Assembly (NCBI GenBank): GCA_029202545.1
Contig: CP119311.1
Coordinates: 868,001-932,000, forward strand
Direction of reading: 5' to 3'
Origin: Candidatus Pseudobacter hemicellulosilyticus
Lineage (GTDB): Bacteria; Bacteroidota; Bacteroidia; Chitinophagales; Chitinophagaceae
DNA length: 64,000 nt
Each line of letters begins with the position of its first letter. Position 1 is the stretch's first letter. Under the pieces are notes generated by a model. That model saw only the letters and a list, made by a program, of their open reading frames with translations. It made no database searches and was not told the origin of the DNA. A program made the translations under genes and the position numbers. Below are positions 7,957 through 16,870 of the stretch, piece after piece.

Positions 7957-9321
7957 TCAATCCTTCGTCCCTAAACCGTATTCCTCTACTTTCCTGTATA
8001 ACGTGGTCAGCCCTATCTCCAGCAGCCTGGCCGCTTCGGTCTTATTGCCGTTGGTATGATTGAGTACGCGCTGGATATGCAGTTTCTCCATGCTGGCCAG
8101 GGAGAAGGCGGAAAGCGCGGCAGTACTGCCGGGCGCTGCCGTTGTGGAAGCAGTTTGCAATTCCAGGGGCAGATCGTCCACCTGTAGTTCCGGGCCGGCG
8201 GCCAGCAGGACAGCTCTTTCCAGAACATTTTTGAGTTCGCGCACATTGCCTTTCCAGGAATGACGCTGCAGGGCCTGAATAAAAGCAGGGCTTAGGCGGT
8301 CAATCCGCCTGTCGCCCTTTCGGGCAAATACCTGCAGGTAATAATCGGCCAGGAGGGGAATATCTTCGGGACGCTCCTTCAGTGCAGGGAGCGGGATGGT
8401 AAATACATTGAGGCGGTAGAACAGGTCTTCCCGGAACCTGCCCTGTTCTGCTTCCTGTTGGAGATTGCGGTTGGTGGCGGCAATGATCCGTACATTGACG
8501 CGGGTGGGTCTGGTATCCCCTACTTTAATGAATTCATTTGTTTCCAGGACCCGCAGCAGTTTACTTTGCAGTTCCAGTGGCATCTCCCCTATTTCATCCA
8601 GGAAGAGGGTGCCGGTGTGCGCTTCTTCTATCAATCCTTTCTTATCCTTTACCGCACTGGTGAATGCGCCGGCCTTATGTCCAAAAAGTTCAGATTCCAG
8701 CAGCTCTTTGCTGAAGGCACTGCAATTGAGGGGAAGAAAAGGTTTATCGGCCCTTTTGCTGCCATAATGGATGGCCTGAGCAAACACTTCTTTACCGGAG
8801 CCGGTGGGGCCTAATAAGAGGACGGTGGTATCTGCGGGTGCTACTTTTTGTGCAAGGGTAACCGCATTTCTGATAACGGGCGACTGGCCCAGGATGGCCG
8901 AAAAGCCATACCGTTTATCCACCTGCTGTTCCAGCCTGGCTACCCGCTGTTGGAGGCGGATCTTTTCCAGGGCCCTGCTGAGCAAAGGGAGGATACGGTC
9001 ATTATCATCACCCTTGGTGATATAATCAAAGGCGCCATGCTTCATGGCCTGCACACCATCCGGGATATTACCATAGGCGGTCAGGAGGATGACCTCGGTA
9101 GCCGGGAAACGACGGCGGACAAGAGGAACAAAATCCAGCCCGCTGCCATCGGGCAGTTTGACATCGCAGAGCAGGACATCCACGGCATTTGTTTCCAGCA
9201 CCTGGAGACCAGCATTCAGGCTGGCGGCTTCCAGCACAGTATAGCCCTCCAGGCTGATGATCCGTTTCAGCAGCCCGCGTAACTTGTCTTCATCATCCAC
9301 TAACAAAATAGTAGCTCCCAT
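7957..9321 (-). CDS. NtrC-family sigma54-dependent response regulator
   Basis: 454 residues in three domains. The receiver domain (about 1-120) has the acidic pair at D9/D10, phospho-acceptor D53 in LLCDVKLPDG and the conserved K103. The AAA+ domain (about 140-370) has Walker A GPTGSGKE (171-178), the sigma54 contact loop GAFTSA (218-223) and Walker B LFLDEIGE (239-246). A C-terminal Fis-type helix-turn-helix ends the protein (NKTEAARLLEIGLTTLYRKV). The loop reads GAFTSA instead of the classical GAFTGA. It lies immediately upstream of kdp and most plausibly activates it, standing in for KdpE, with the membrane kinase at 1-577 as partner. Confidence 0.95.
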   Translation of the reverse strand: MGATILLVDDEDKLRGLLKRIISLEGYTVLEAASLNAGLQVLETNAVDVLLCDVKLPDGSGLDFVPLVRRRFPATEVILLTAYGNIPDGVQAMKHGAFDYITKGDDNDRILPLLSRALEKIRLQQRVARLEQQVDKRYGFSAILGQSPVIRNAVTLAQKVAPADTTVLLLGPTGSGKEVFAQAIHYGSKRADKPFLPLNCSAFSKELLESELFGHKAGAFTSAVKDKKGLIEEAHTGTLFLDEIGEMPLELQSKLLRVLETNEFIKVGDTRPTRVNVRIIAATNRNLQQEAEQGRFREDLFYRLNVFTIPLPALKERPEDIPLLADYYLQVFARKGDRRIDRLSPAFIQALQRHSWKGNVRELKNVLERAVLLAAGPELQVDDLPLELQTASTTAAPGSTAALSAFSLASMEKLHIQRVLNHTNGNKTEAARLLEIGLTTLYRKVEEYGLGTKD

Positions 9322-9406
9322 AAAGAAAGATTGCCTGTTTGGGAGACAAAACTACTCTTTATCAGCGAATGCGAAACAGGGTGTTGCCGGCAACCGGTCC
9401 CTGCTA

Positions 9407-11344
9407 TCAGCGAGTGATGACCAGCTTTCTGATCATCGGCTCTTTGTTCTCCGTTTCAAAACGGCAGAAGTAGACACCGGAAGGCAATTGCTCCGTTGCG
9501 GACAGGGGCACAAGATGGGTGCCCCTGTCGTACGACCTCCCGGGGATAGGCACAGCTACCAGTTTGCCATCAGCACTGTGGATAGTTACCCTGATGCGTG
9601 TGGCATTTCTCAGGGAAAACCGCAGTGCAGCTGTGCTGCTTGTCGGATTTGGATATAAAGCGAGGTCCAATTCACGGACGGGGTCAACGCCTACAGGAGG
9701 CGTGGGCTCATCATCCAGTGGTAATTGGTTCAGAATCTCCGTCAGGAAAATGGGCGTACCGCCCAATTGCACAGCGGTAGAGCTAACATTGCTGACCGCT
9801 TTGGTCTGTGAGAAGTTCCAGGTCCTTCTTTCCATCAGCGGCGTTGCATTGGCGCTGGCAGGAAAATCGTAGGTGGCGAATACCGTTTCCACCTGGTCCG
9901 TGGTGGTCTTGGCCCAGAGCACATAGGTGAACTTACCATCCTGGTCCCGGAAGGCAGCGCCGTCAATATTGGCAGGCAGTTGCAGGGCAGCTGTCCGTGC
10001 AGCATCAAATCGATGCCTGAACAGGATATCCGAGGTGGATTTAAACGCATACCCTTCATTATTGTATTGCTGGAGGTAAGCGCCATTATTGGTCAGCGGC
10101 CCCTTTCCTTCCAGCACGCCATACAACCCCATGGTCTCATAGTGATCAGTAGAGGAAGCATAATCTTTGGTATCGCCCAGCATATACATATAGTACTGCC
10201 AGACATCATGCTCCTGGCTGGCCACCAGCGTCTTGATGATGAAATTGATCTGGGCCTCGTCTGATCCGATCATATCTTCCAGCGGTTTGCGGGGGATATT
10301 GCTTTCGGTACAGATAAACCCTTTTTTGGGATACTGCTGCCCATCATAGCCATGCACCATCATCACACTGTCCATCGTATTCTTCTGCTTCACATATTCC
10401 ACGATGGCGGCGTCCGAATGCCTTCTTCTCACAAAACCACCTGCGGCATCACTCCAGGAGGCCAGGGCGTACATGGGATAGCTGTGAAAACTACAGACGT
10501 CGAAGTAAGCGCCGCCCATCAGGGGATACTCCGAAGTAACCACGCCGTTATTGGGATTATCTGTATAACGCATGATGGCATCCAGGAAACTGGGATAGCC
10601 CAGGCCACCAGTAGTGACATAAGCCCCAGGATCTATGGACTTGATCACTTCATAGCTGATACGCAGCAGGCGGATATAATGATAAATGGGCGCTTTCATA
10701 TTGGGGAGATGGCAGGGCACGGGGGCGTTCTCCCACCAGTTGCCGGGAGTACCCCTGGTCAGGTAGGAATAGCCTACACCATCATAGTCTGGTTCATTAA
10801 GGATCTCCCAGAACTTAACCCATTGTTTGTATGTGGTAACCAGCTTGTAGATATAGAGTGCGTAGTAGTTATTCTCATTCACGGGCGTGCCGTTGGCGCC
10901 GCCATCCCAGATTGGTTCGTACATATTGGCCCAGAGAACAGACTGGTCGGCACAGCCGCCATAAGTGCTGTTATCCCTATGGTGCGCTACCGGCTTATGG
11001 ACAAAAACAGTGTGTTCGCTGGTGCCAAGGGTTGCGTAATGAGTAAATTCTGCAATGCGGATATTGTAGCCCCACCAGTCTATGAAATCTTCCGGCAGTG
11101 TTGGGCGAAAGGTCTTAACGCCAACGCCGTTAACATTCTTGGCCGGATTGCCCGCGGCAATATCGGCCACTGCTTTATCATCCCAGGAGTTGCCGTACCA
11201 GCCGCCATTGGCTCCGTACATGAAATAACCTGTGTAGGGTAACACATGGTCAAATTCATTGGCAGAGTAAGCTATTTGGGAAAAACTCTTTTGGCAAATG
11301 CACAAAAGCACCGCCAGGCATGTGGTGTGTAAAAGGTGTTTCAT
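9407..11344 (-). CDS. Secreted clan-A glycoside hydrolase-like protein with T9SS sorting domain
   Basis: 645 residues with a signal peptide (to about residue 22, ending SFSQ). A TIM-barrel-like catalytic region carries ILNEPDYDG, with E184 as the expected acid/base of clan GH-A, and FICTESN, with E347 as a candidate nucleophile. A linker containing TPPVGVDPV leads to an approximately 80-residue C-terminal beta domain (LALYPNPTSS ... PSGVYFCRF ... MIRKLVITR), the type A sorting signal of type IX secretion. It resembles GH39/GH5-like enzymes, but substrate cannot be assigned. It stands alone between the crt cluster and the kdp regulator. Confidence 0.82.
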   Translation of the reverse strand: MKHLLHTTCLAVLLCICQKSFSQIAYSANEFDHVLPYTGYFMYGANGGWYGNSWDDKAVADIAAGNPAKNVNGVGVKTFRPTLPEDFIDWWGYNIRIAEFTHYATLGTSEHTVFVHKPVAHHRDNSTYGGCADQSVLWANMYEPIWDGGANGTPVNENNYYALYIYKLVTTYKQWVKFWEILNEPDYDGVGYSYLTRGTPGNWWENAPVPCHLPNMKAPIYHYIRLLRISYEVIKSIDPGAYVTTGGLGYPSFLDAIMRYTDNPNNGVVTSEYPLMGGAYFDVCSFHSYPMYALASWSDAAGGFVRRRHSDAAIVEYVKQKNTMDSVMMVHGYDGQQYPKKGFICTESNIPRKPLEDMIGSDEAQINFIIKTLVASQEHDVWQYYMYMLGDTKDYASSTDHYETMGLYGVLEGKGPLTNNGAYLQQYNNEGYAFKSTSDILFRHRFDAARTAALQLPANIDGAAFRDQDGKFTYVLWAKTTTDQVETVFATYDFPASANATPLMERRTWNFSQTKAVSNVSSTAVQLGGTPIFLTEILNQLPLDDEPTPPVGVDPVRELDLALYPNPTSSTAALRFSLRNATRIRVTIHSADGKLVAVPIPGRSYDRGTHLVPLSATEQLPSGVYFCRFETENKEPMIRKLVITR

Positions 11345-11443
11345 AGAACAGACGCACTAATTCTCGTGATTGATTAAAGGTTGAAATCGCCGGATATACA
11401 ATCACAATAATTTTGCCAAAATGGGAAAAATGAAAAAAATAAT

Positions 11444-12682
11444 CTACAATCCTGATCGGCAAAAAGCCTGTTCCCATGCGGCTTTCAGGAAAATGCGTTT
11501 TGGCAAGACTGTAATAATGCGCAGGTCCTGGAAGATGGAGGTTTCATTGTCAAGGAATTGAAGTACATCCCTGAGCTGATTATGCTGGAAGAGCTGCGTA
11601 AAAAGCAGCTGTCCCGGAAAGCTGCGCCGGGCAAGAACGCGCAGCAGTACGCTATCATAAAAACGGAAGCGGGCAGGAGTACTGGTCTTTGCAGCCAGGG
11701 GATCTCCATGGGCCAGAAGCGCCGCCAGCAGGGCATCACACTGTTTCTGAATGAATTGAAAAGTATAACCGCTGGACGCTTTGGTCTGACCACCGGCACT
11801 GCCGATATATATAATATTACCTTCTCTTTCCGGAAACCGGTGATTGGTCATGGGGATGACGCCGAATTCTTCTTCCTTTACAATATAGGGCTGGCCGATG
11901 TTCTGTTGAATGTATCGTTGCAGCGCTTCAACATAATCAGCAGGCTGCAACAACTGCTCAGAAAAGACCGTATACTCCACCAACGCCTTTGTGGCGGAGA
12001 AAGGCATTACATACACAAAGGCCGTAAAATCGGGCTGCGGCACGCGGAAATCCATAAGGGTAGCGGTTTCCGGGTCAAAGACGGGTGCGGCCGTTTCAAT
12101 CACCTGCCCCTTGAAATGCTGCAACAGGTACAGCTCATTTGTAGCCAGTACCGGCATACCGGTCAATATACTGTTGAAGAGGTAGCGACCCTGAAAAATT
12201 TGACCATTGTCAAGAAACAGCGCTGCGCCATCGGGCAAGGACTCCTGCCGGACCACTTCACCCCAGTGGCAATCCACCTGCGGCGATTGCCGGATGGCCT
12301 TAGCACAATATTGATAAAAGTCATCTCCCCGGATCATTTTATAGGAATAGGGTGCAATGGGCTGCACAGCACTGTACCCCGGCCCATGTACCGCCAGCTG
12401 GTCCCATTGCCTGTAAACAATGGCGTCAAAAAAACCGGCGTCCTTTTCCCAGAAGCACCAGGTCCGGTCATTTTGCGGAATGGCATCGGTGGGAATAGCT
12501 GTTCCGGCAGGAATAGTGGCTGTTTGAGACAGGAGGCCCAGCTGCCGGCCCCTGGCGGGCCTGTCTACCAGCAGGATGCGTTTACCGGTAAAGTCGCGGT
12601 GCTGCAGCAGGCGCAGTAACAGGCTGAGGCCGGCGCAACCGGCCCCTGCAATGATATAATCATATTGATTGCCGGGAGGAAT
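11444..12682 (-). CDS. crtY: Lycopene beta-cyclase (CrtY type) with non-standard start
   Basis: The protein cyclises lycopene to beta-carotene at the membrane using an FAD/NAD(P)-binding fold. The N-terminal dinucleotide motif YDYIIAGAGCAGLSLL is present in frame, followed by the family motifs around TWCFWE and PYSYKMIRGDDFY, and the frame is open to the stop at 11444. No ATG, GTG or TTG precedes the FAD motif in this frame after an upstream stop. The only candidates are CTG at 12688 (overlapping the crtZ stop), ATT at 12682 or neighbouring ATC/ATA codons. The first standard start, GTG at 12367, would delete the FAD motif. I place the start at ATT 12682 (412 residues). It is last in the crtI-crtB-idi-crtZ-crtY order. 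Confidence 0.83.
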   Translation of the reverse strand: MPPGNQYDYIIAGAGCAGLSLLLRLLQHRDFTGKRILLVDRPARGRQLGLLSQTATIPAGTAIPTDAIPQNDRTWCFWEKDAGFFDAIVYRQWDQLAVHGPGYSAVQPIAPYSYKMIRGDDFYQYCAKAIRQSPQVDCHWGEVVRQESLPDGAALFLDNGQIFQGRYLFNSILTGMPVLATNELYLLQHFKGQVIETAAPVFDPETATLMDFRVPQPDFTAFVYVMPFSATKALVEYTVFSEQLLQPADYVEALQRYIQQNIGQPYIVKEEEFGVIPMTNHRFPEREGNIIYIGSAGGQTKASSGYTFQFIQKQCDALLAALLAHGDPLAAKTSTPARFRFYDSVLLRVLARRSFPGQLLFTQLFQHNQLRDVLQFLDNETSIFQDLRIITVLPKRIFLKAAWEQAFCRSGL

Positions 12683-12684
12683 GA

Positions 12685-13179
12685 TCAGGACTTTTGGAGT
12701 TGCTGCATTTTCCGGTCTTTCCGGATCTTCTGCCAGTATTTACGGTGTACATACAACATACCGAAGGATTCGCCCTCTTCCTTGTCCAGGTGTTTATGGT
12801 GCATCTTATGCGCCCAGCGGATGGTCCGCACATACAAACTGTTGGATCGGGAGAACCATTTGAAGCGCTGGTGGATGATGACATCATGCACCAGGAAATA
12901 AGCGGCGCCATAGGCCATGATGCCAAAACCGATAGCCTGCAGCCAGTATTTTTCCTGGAGGGTGCCAAAGAGGATGCACAGGAAACTGGGGATAGCAAAG
13001 ATTACGAAGAAGGCGTCATTCTTTTCAAAGAAGCCCGGCTCCGGCTGGTGATGGTCTTTGTGCAGGTACCAGAGAAAGCCATGCATCACAAATTTATGGG
13101 TACACCAGGTTACTCCTTCCATCAGGAGGAAGGTGCCCACTACTATTCCTGTATATGCCAACCAGAACATACTGCTCAC
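12685..13179 (-). CDS. crtZ: Beta-carotene hydroxylase (CrtZ type)
   Basis: 164 residues with several membrane helices and the di-iron histidine clusters of the fatty acid hydroxylase superfamily: HKFVMHG (H28, H33), HKDHH (H40, H43, H44), HDVIIHQ (H98, H103) and HKMHH (H124, H127, H128). It adds 3-hydroxyl groups to beta-carotene rings to form cryptoxanthin and zeaxanthin. The start lies 1 bp after the idi stop, and its stop is followed at once by crtY, so the three genes are coupled. Confidence 0.96.
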   Translation of the reverse strand: MSSMFWLAYTGIVVGTFLLMEGVTWCTHKFVMHGFLWYLHKDHHQPEPGFFEKNDAFFVIFAIPSFLCILFGTLQEKYWLQAIGFGIMAYGAAYFLVHDVIIHQRFKWFSRSNSLYVRTIRWAHKMHHKHLDKEEGESFGMLYVHRKYWQKIRKDRKMQQLQKS

Positions 13180-13180
13180 T

Positions 13181-13723
13181 TTATTGGTTTTCCTTCACTG
13201 GCCCGTGCTGCCGGATCCATTGCGCTACCCGGGGGAAAGCGATATGGAACCAGGAAGTATAGGTGTCCGGCTGCTCCTGCAACCCCTTGCTGATGGCTTC
13301 CAGGGAGCTATATCGCCAGGCCATCACTTCCGCCGCATTAGGCCGGATGACGCCATTGTACAGACCGGTGAAGACATGATCATATTCGTGTTCTATTAAC
13401 CCATTGTCAAAATCCGTGCGATAGGTGAAGGTGAAGACGGGCTCCAGCGAAGTGGTAAAACCCAGTTCTTCCTGTAACCGCCTGGCCGCTGCCTGTGAAG
13501 TAGCTTCGCCGGGGGCAGGATGGCTGCAGCAGGCATTGGTCCAGAGCCCGCCGCTATGGTATTTGTCCAGCGCCCGTTGCTGTAGCAGCATCTCCCCTTC
13601 CCGGTTGAAGATGAATACGCTGAATGCCCGGTGCAGCAGGGCTTTGCGGTGAGCTTCCATTTTTTCCATCGTCCCGATGGGTTCATCGCGCTCATTGACC
13701 AGTATCACTTCCTGGAGATTCAT
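13181..13723 (-). CDS. idi: Isopentenyl-diphosphate delta-isomerase, type I
   Basis: 180 residues of the Nudix-like type I family. The active-site cysteine region TNACCSHP (around residues 62-69) and the metal-binding stretch RLQEELGF plus EHEYDHVF are all present. The enzyme interconverts IPP and DMAPP and boosts precursor supply for carotenoid synthesis. The gene lies between crtB and crtZ on the same strand, 41 bp after crtB and 1 bp before crtZ. Confidence 0.96.
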   Translation of the reverse strand: MNLQEVILVNERDEPIGTMEKMEAHRKALLHRAFSVFIFNREGEMLLQQRALDKYHSGGLWTNACCSHPAPGEATSQAAARRLQEELGFTTSLEPVFTFTYRTDFDNGLIEHEYDHVFTGLYNGVIRPNAAEVMAWRYSSLEAISKGLQEQPDTYTSWFHIAFPRVAQWIRQHGPVKENQ

Positions 13724-13764
13724 GCCTGCAATTTATCGTATAAATAGCCTCCGCCAAAACTGTT

Positions 13765-14601
13765 TCAGATCATCCGCAACTGGTTCTTCACGCCTGCCCG
13801 CAGCAGGATCAGCCATTTATAAAAATTGGGTATCCGGATCCGCTCTTCCAGTATCCTGGCCGCTTCGGTGCGCCGGATCTTGTTGAAGAGGGAATAATAA
13901 TACTTGTAGGCAACATATACCCCAAAACGCGCTTTCCAGGGCAATTGCAGGATGCCCTCGAAGGCATGGGTGAAATCGGCTTCAATATCCTGCTCAATGG
14001 CTTCCTTATCGGCCGGACGCAACTGGTGCAGGTCCACCCCGGGAAAATAGATGCGCTGCAGCTGCTGGGCGTCTGCTTTCATATCCCGGAGAAAATTGAC
14101 TTTCTGGAAAGCGGCGCCCAGCGATTGGGCATGCGGCTGCAAGCGGGCATACTGCTCCTGGTCCCCTTCACAGAAAACGGTCAGGCACATCAGCCCCACC
14201 ACTTCCGCACTGCCATAGATATATTGCCGGTATTGCTCATCACTGTAATACTGCTTATGCAGGTCCATTTCCATGCTGGTAAAAAAAGCTTCTATCAGCG
14301 CAGGGGCTATACCATAACGGTTCACAGTCTGCTGGAAACTGTGGAGTACGGGGTTAAGACTGATCCCATCCCGGATGGCCAGCCAGGTATCTTCCCGGAA
14401 ACGCGCCATCAGCTTCGGCTTATCGTACCCGTGAAAGGTATCCACTATCTCGTCCGCCAACCGGACAAAGCCATAGATATTGAATACCGGCTGACGCAGT
14501 TCCTGGTGCAGTAACTTGATGGCAGACGCAAAGGAAGTACTGTATACCTCCGTGGTATGCCTGCTGCAATGCTGACTGATCTGGTGAAACAGAGACATCA
14601 T
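13765..14601 (-). CDS. crtB: Phytoene synthase
   Basis: 278 residues of the squalene/phytoene synthase family. The first aspartate-rich motif is DEIVD (50-54) and the second lies in NFLRDMKAD (169-177), both needed for Mg2+-diphosphate binding. It joins two geranylgeranyl diphosphates into phytoene. A 139-bp gap separates it from crtI upstream; I saw no gene in that gap. Two adjacent Met codons open the frame. Confidence 0.96.
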   Translation of the reverse strand: MMSLFHQISQHCSRHTTEVYSTSFASAIKLLHQELRQPVFNIYGFVRLADEIVDTFHGYDKPKLMARFREDTWLAIRDGISLNPVLHSFQQTVNRYGIAPALIEAFFTSMEMDLHKQYYSDEQYRQYIYGSAEVVGLMCLTVFCEGDQEQYARLQPHAQSLGAAFQKVNFLRDMKADAQQLQRIYFPGVDLHQLRPADKEAIEQDIEADFTHAFEGILQLPWKARFGVYVAYKYYYSLFNKIRRTEAARILEERIRIPNFYKWLILLRAGVKNQLRMI

Positions 14602-14740
14602 AAGCGCAACTGGTTACTGATGATTGAATGATCGTGAATGAATTCCTTTCTTGCTGTCAATTTAAGGTAAATACAGCAGCAAAACATAGGCCTGGCCTGC
14701 AAATGCTGCCAAAAAAAGGTTCTGTTCAAGTATTCGTTGC

Positions 14741-16216
14741 TTAGTCCTTAAAATGCTTCAACACTTGTCCGGCCACTACTTCCCCACTGATGAGACTGGG
14801 CGGCACACCAGGACCCGGCACCGTCAGCTGACCGGTATAGAACAGGTTGCTGATCTTCCTGCTGCGGCAGGAGGGTTTCAGGAGGGCTGTCTGCCGGAGC
14901 GTATTGGCCAGACCGTAAGCATTTCCCTTGAACGAATTATATTCATGTACGAAATCAGACACCGCGAAGGATTTCCGGTAAACAATAGCATCAGCCACAG
15001 GCAGTCCGATCCGCTGCTCAAAACGGTGGAGTATATCCTGGAAATAGCGCTCCCGCAGCGCTTCATCGTCGCCGGTCAGACCGGCCGCCACAGGGATCAG
15101 GAAGAACAGGTTCTCCTGTCCTGCCGGCGCTACAGCAGGATCCGTCACAGAGGGGGCGCTTACATAGAATAGGGGGTTGGAAGGCCATTCCTTACTGGTA
15201 TAGATCTCCTGCGCATGGAGATCAAAAGGGGAATCAAAAAAAAGCATATGGTGCCGGATACCCGGCAGTTTTTTATTCAGCCCCACATAATACAGCAGGC
15301 AGCTGGGCGCCATGAGGCGTTGCTCCCAATAGGCAGTGGAATAGCTGCGGTGGCTGGGGGGCAGCAGGCTGGTCTCAATAAAATGATAATCCGCGCCACC
15401 GATCACAACATCGGCCGGGTAACGCCCCTGCGTTGTTTGTACTTCCCGGGCTTTGGCATCCTCCAGGTGGATGGCCGTCACTTCTTCATTGAACCGGAAC
15501 TGCACACCCAATTCTCTGGCGAGGGTATACATCCCCGTTACCACACTGTACATGCCGCCTTCAGGGTACCAGGTCCCCCCAACAATATCAGCATAGTTCA
15601 TCAGGCTGTACAGCGCCGGCGTATTCTCCGGCAGGGCGCCCAGGAAGAGGATGGGGAATTCCAGCAGCTGGCGGATGCGGGGATGCCGGAAATGCTGGTG
15701 GATATGCGCTTTCATAGAGCCCAGGAGGTCCAGCCGGAAAACGCCTTTGATCACGGACCAGTCCAGGAATTCCGTAAGGGAACGGCCTGGTTTGAACACC
15801 AGTTTCTGCATACCGGTCCGGTATTTATAGTGGGCTTCTTCCAGGAATGTATCCAGGCGCCGGGCGGCCCCTGGCTCCCATTGCTCCAGCATGGCTTTAA
15901 AGGCGGGCAAACTGGCGGGGATATCAGAAAAACCTTCCTGCCAGTACACCCGGTAGGAAGGGTCCAGGCGTTGCAGGCGGTAATAATCACTTACTTTTTT
16001 ACCAAAAGCGGCAAAATATCGTTCAAACACATCAGGCATCCAGTACCAGCTTGGCCCCATATCAAAACGGAAACCGGCGGCTTCCAGCTGACGGGCGCGG
16101 CCGCCGGGGCCGTCCTGCTTTTCCACTACGGTCACTTCCCAGCCGGCACGGGCCATGAATGAGGCGGCGGAAAGACCTGCAAACCCGCTTCCGATGACGA
16201 TCAGTTTTTTTGCCAC
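14741..16216 (-). CDS. crtI: Phytoene desaturase
   Basis: 491 residues with the N-terminal FAD-binding motif GSGFAGLSAASFMARAG (from residue 9) and the adjoining acidic/GPGGRA motif (EKQDGPGGRARQ). The C-terminal signature of CrtI-type desaturases is present (NLFYTGQLTVPGPGVPPSLISG). It converts phytoene stepwise to lycopene. It is the first biosynthetic gene after the ECF sigma factor, about 100 bp downstream of it, and presumably shares its promoter. Confidence 0.97.
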   Translation of the reverse strand: MAKKLIVIGSGFAGLSAASFMARAGWEVTVVEKQDGPGGRARQLEAAGFRFDMGPSWYWMPDVFERYFAAFGKKVSDYYRLQRLDPSYRVYWQEGFSDIPASLPAFKAMLEQWEPGAARRLDTFLEEAHYKYRTGMQKLVFKPGRSLTEFLDWSVIKGVFRLDLLGSMKAHIHQHFRHPRIRQLLEFPILFLGALPENTPALYSLMNYADIVGGTWYPEGGMYSVVTGMYTLARELGVQFRFNEEVTAIHLEDAKAREVQTTQGRYPADVVIGGADYHFIETSLLPPSHRSYSTAYWEQRLMAPSCLLYYVGLNKKLPGIRHHMLFFDSPFDLHAQEIYTSKEWPSNPLFYVSAPSVTDPAVAPAGQENLFFLIPVAAGLTGDDEALRERYFQDILHRFEQRIGLPVADAIVYRKSFAVSDFVHEYNSFKGNAYGLANTLRQTALLKPSCRSRKISNLFYTGQLTVPGPGVPPSLISGEVVAGQVLKHFKD

Positions 16217-16318
16217 TTTTGTCAGGATTAGTACAGAAAAATAAAAGGCGCAACACCAAAGTCAAAGGACTTAACAGTGTTGCGCCAGCGAATATATTGA
16301 AAATGCTGTTAGAGCGAC

Positions 16319-16819
16319 TTAGAAACGATGGATCTGCGTTTTCAATAATTTCCGTGCAAAGTGGATCCGGCTCTTGATGGTACCCAGGGGCTCATCCAGC
16401 ATGTCAGCGATCTCATGGTATTTGAACCCGTCAAAATACAGCAGGAACGGGTTCCTGAAGATCTCGGGCAGGTTATGGATAGCGAACTGGATATCTTTCA
16501 ACCGCAGGTTACCTTCTGCTGCGTTAGCCGTGATGGCCTGGCTCTGGTTGATGAGAAAATCGTTGGGCGTACTATCGAAAATGACATTCTGTTTTACTTT
16601 CCTGCGATAATTATTGATGAAAATATTTCGCATGATCGTATACAGCCAGGCCTTAATGTTCGTCCCTACGTTATATTTTTCCTTATTAGCCAAAGCCCTG
16701 TACAGGGTCTCCTGGAACAAGTCTTTAGCCGCTTCTTGATCTCTGGTGAGCGTAATGGCGAAGGGTTTGAGGAACTCCGCATTGTTCACCAGCATTTGGT
16801 TAAATTCAATCGTCGACAT
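16319..16819 (-). CDS. ECF-type RNA polymerase sigma factor of the carotenoid locus
   Basis: 166 residues with region 2 (RDQEAAKDLFQETLYRAL, TNIKAWLYTIMRNIFINNYRR) and region 4 (LPEIFRNPFLLYFDGF, YHEIADMLDEPLGTIKSRIHF). No anti-sigma gene is adjacent. It sits between a CarH-like regulator and crtI, a known arrangement in light-induced carotenoid clusters where the photoreceptor represses the sigma gene. Its inferred task is to transcribe the crt genes and perhaps other light-stress genes once repression is lifted. Confidence 0.93.
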   Translation of the reverse strand: MSTIEFNQMLVNNAEFLKPFAITLTRDQEAAKDLFQETLYRALANKEKYNVGTNIKAWLYTIMRNIFINNYRRKVKQNVIFDSTPNDFLINQSQAITANAAEGNLRLKDIQFAIHNLPEIFRNPFLLYFDGFKYHEIADMLDEPLGTIKSRIHFARKLLKTQIHRF

Positions 16820-16870
16820 GGCTCAAGTGTTTAATTATTTTCACTGTAAATTTAAACATAGATTGCCGAA

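Noticed and set aside
9376..9400. GTTGCCGGCAAC palindrome after the glycoside hydrolase gene as terminator
   Set aside because: No loop and no T-run on either strand.
11558..12619. A 353-codon plus-strand frame opposite crtY, raising the idea that crtY is a pseudogene
   Set aside because: The crtY frame keeps FAD and family motifs to the end with no internal stop; only the start codon is abnormal.
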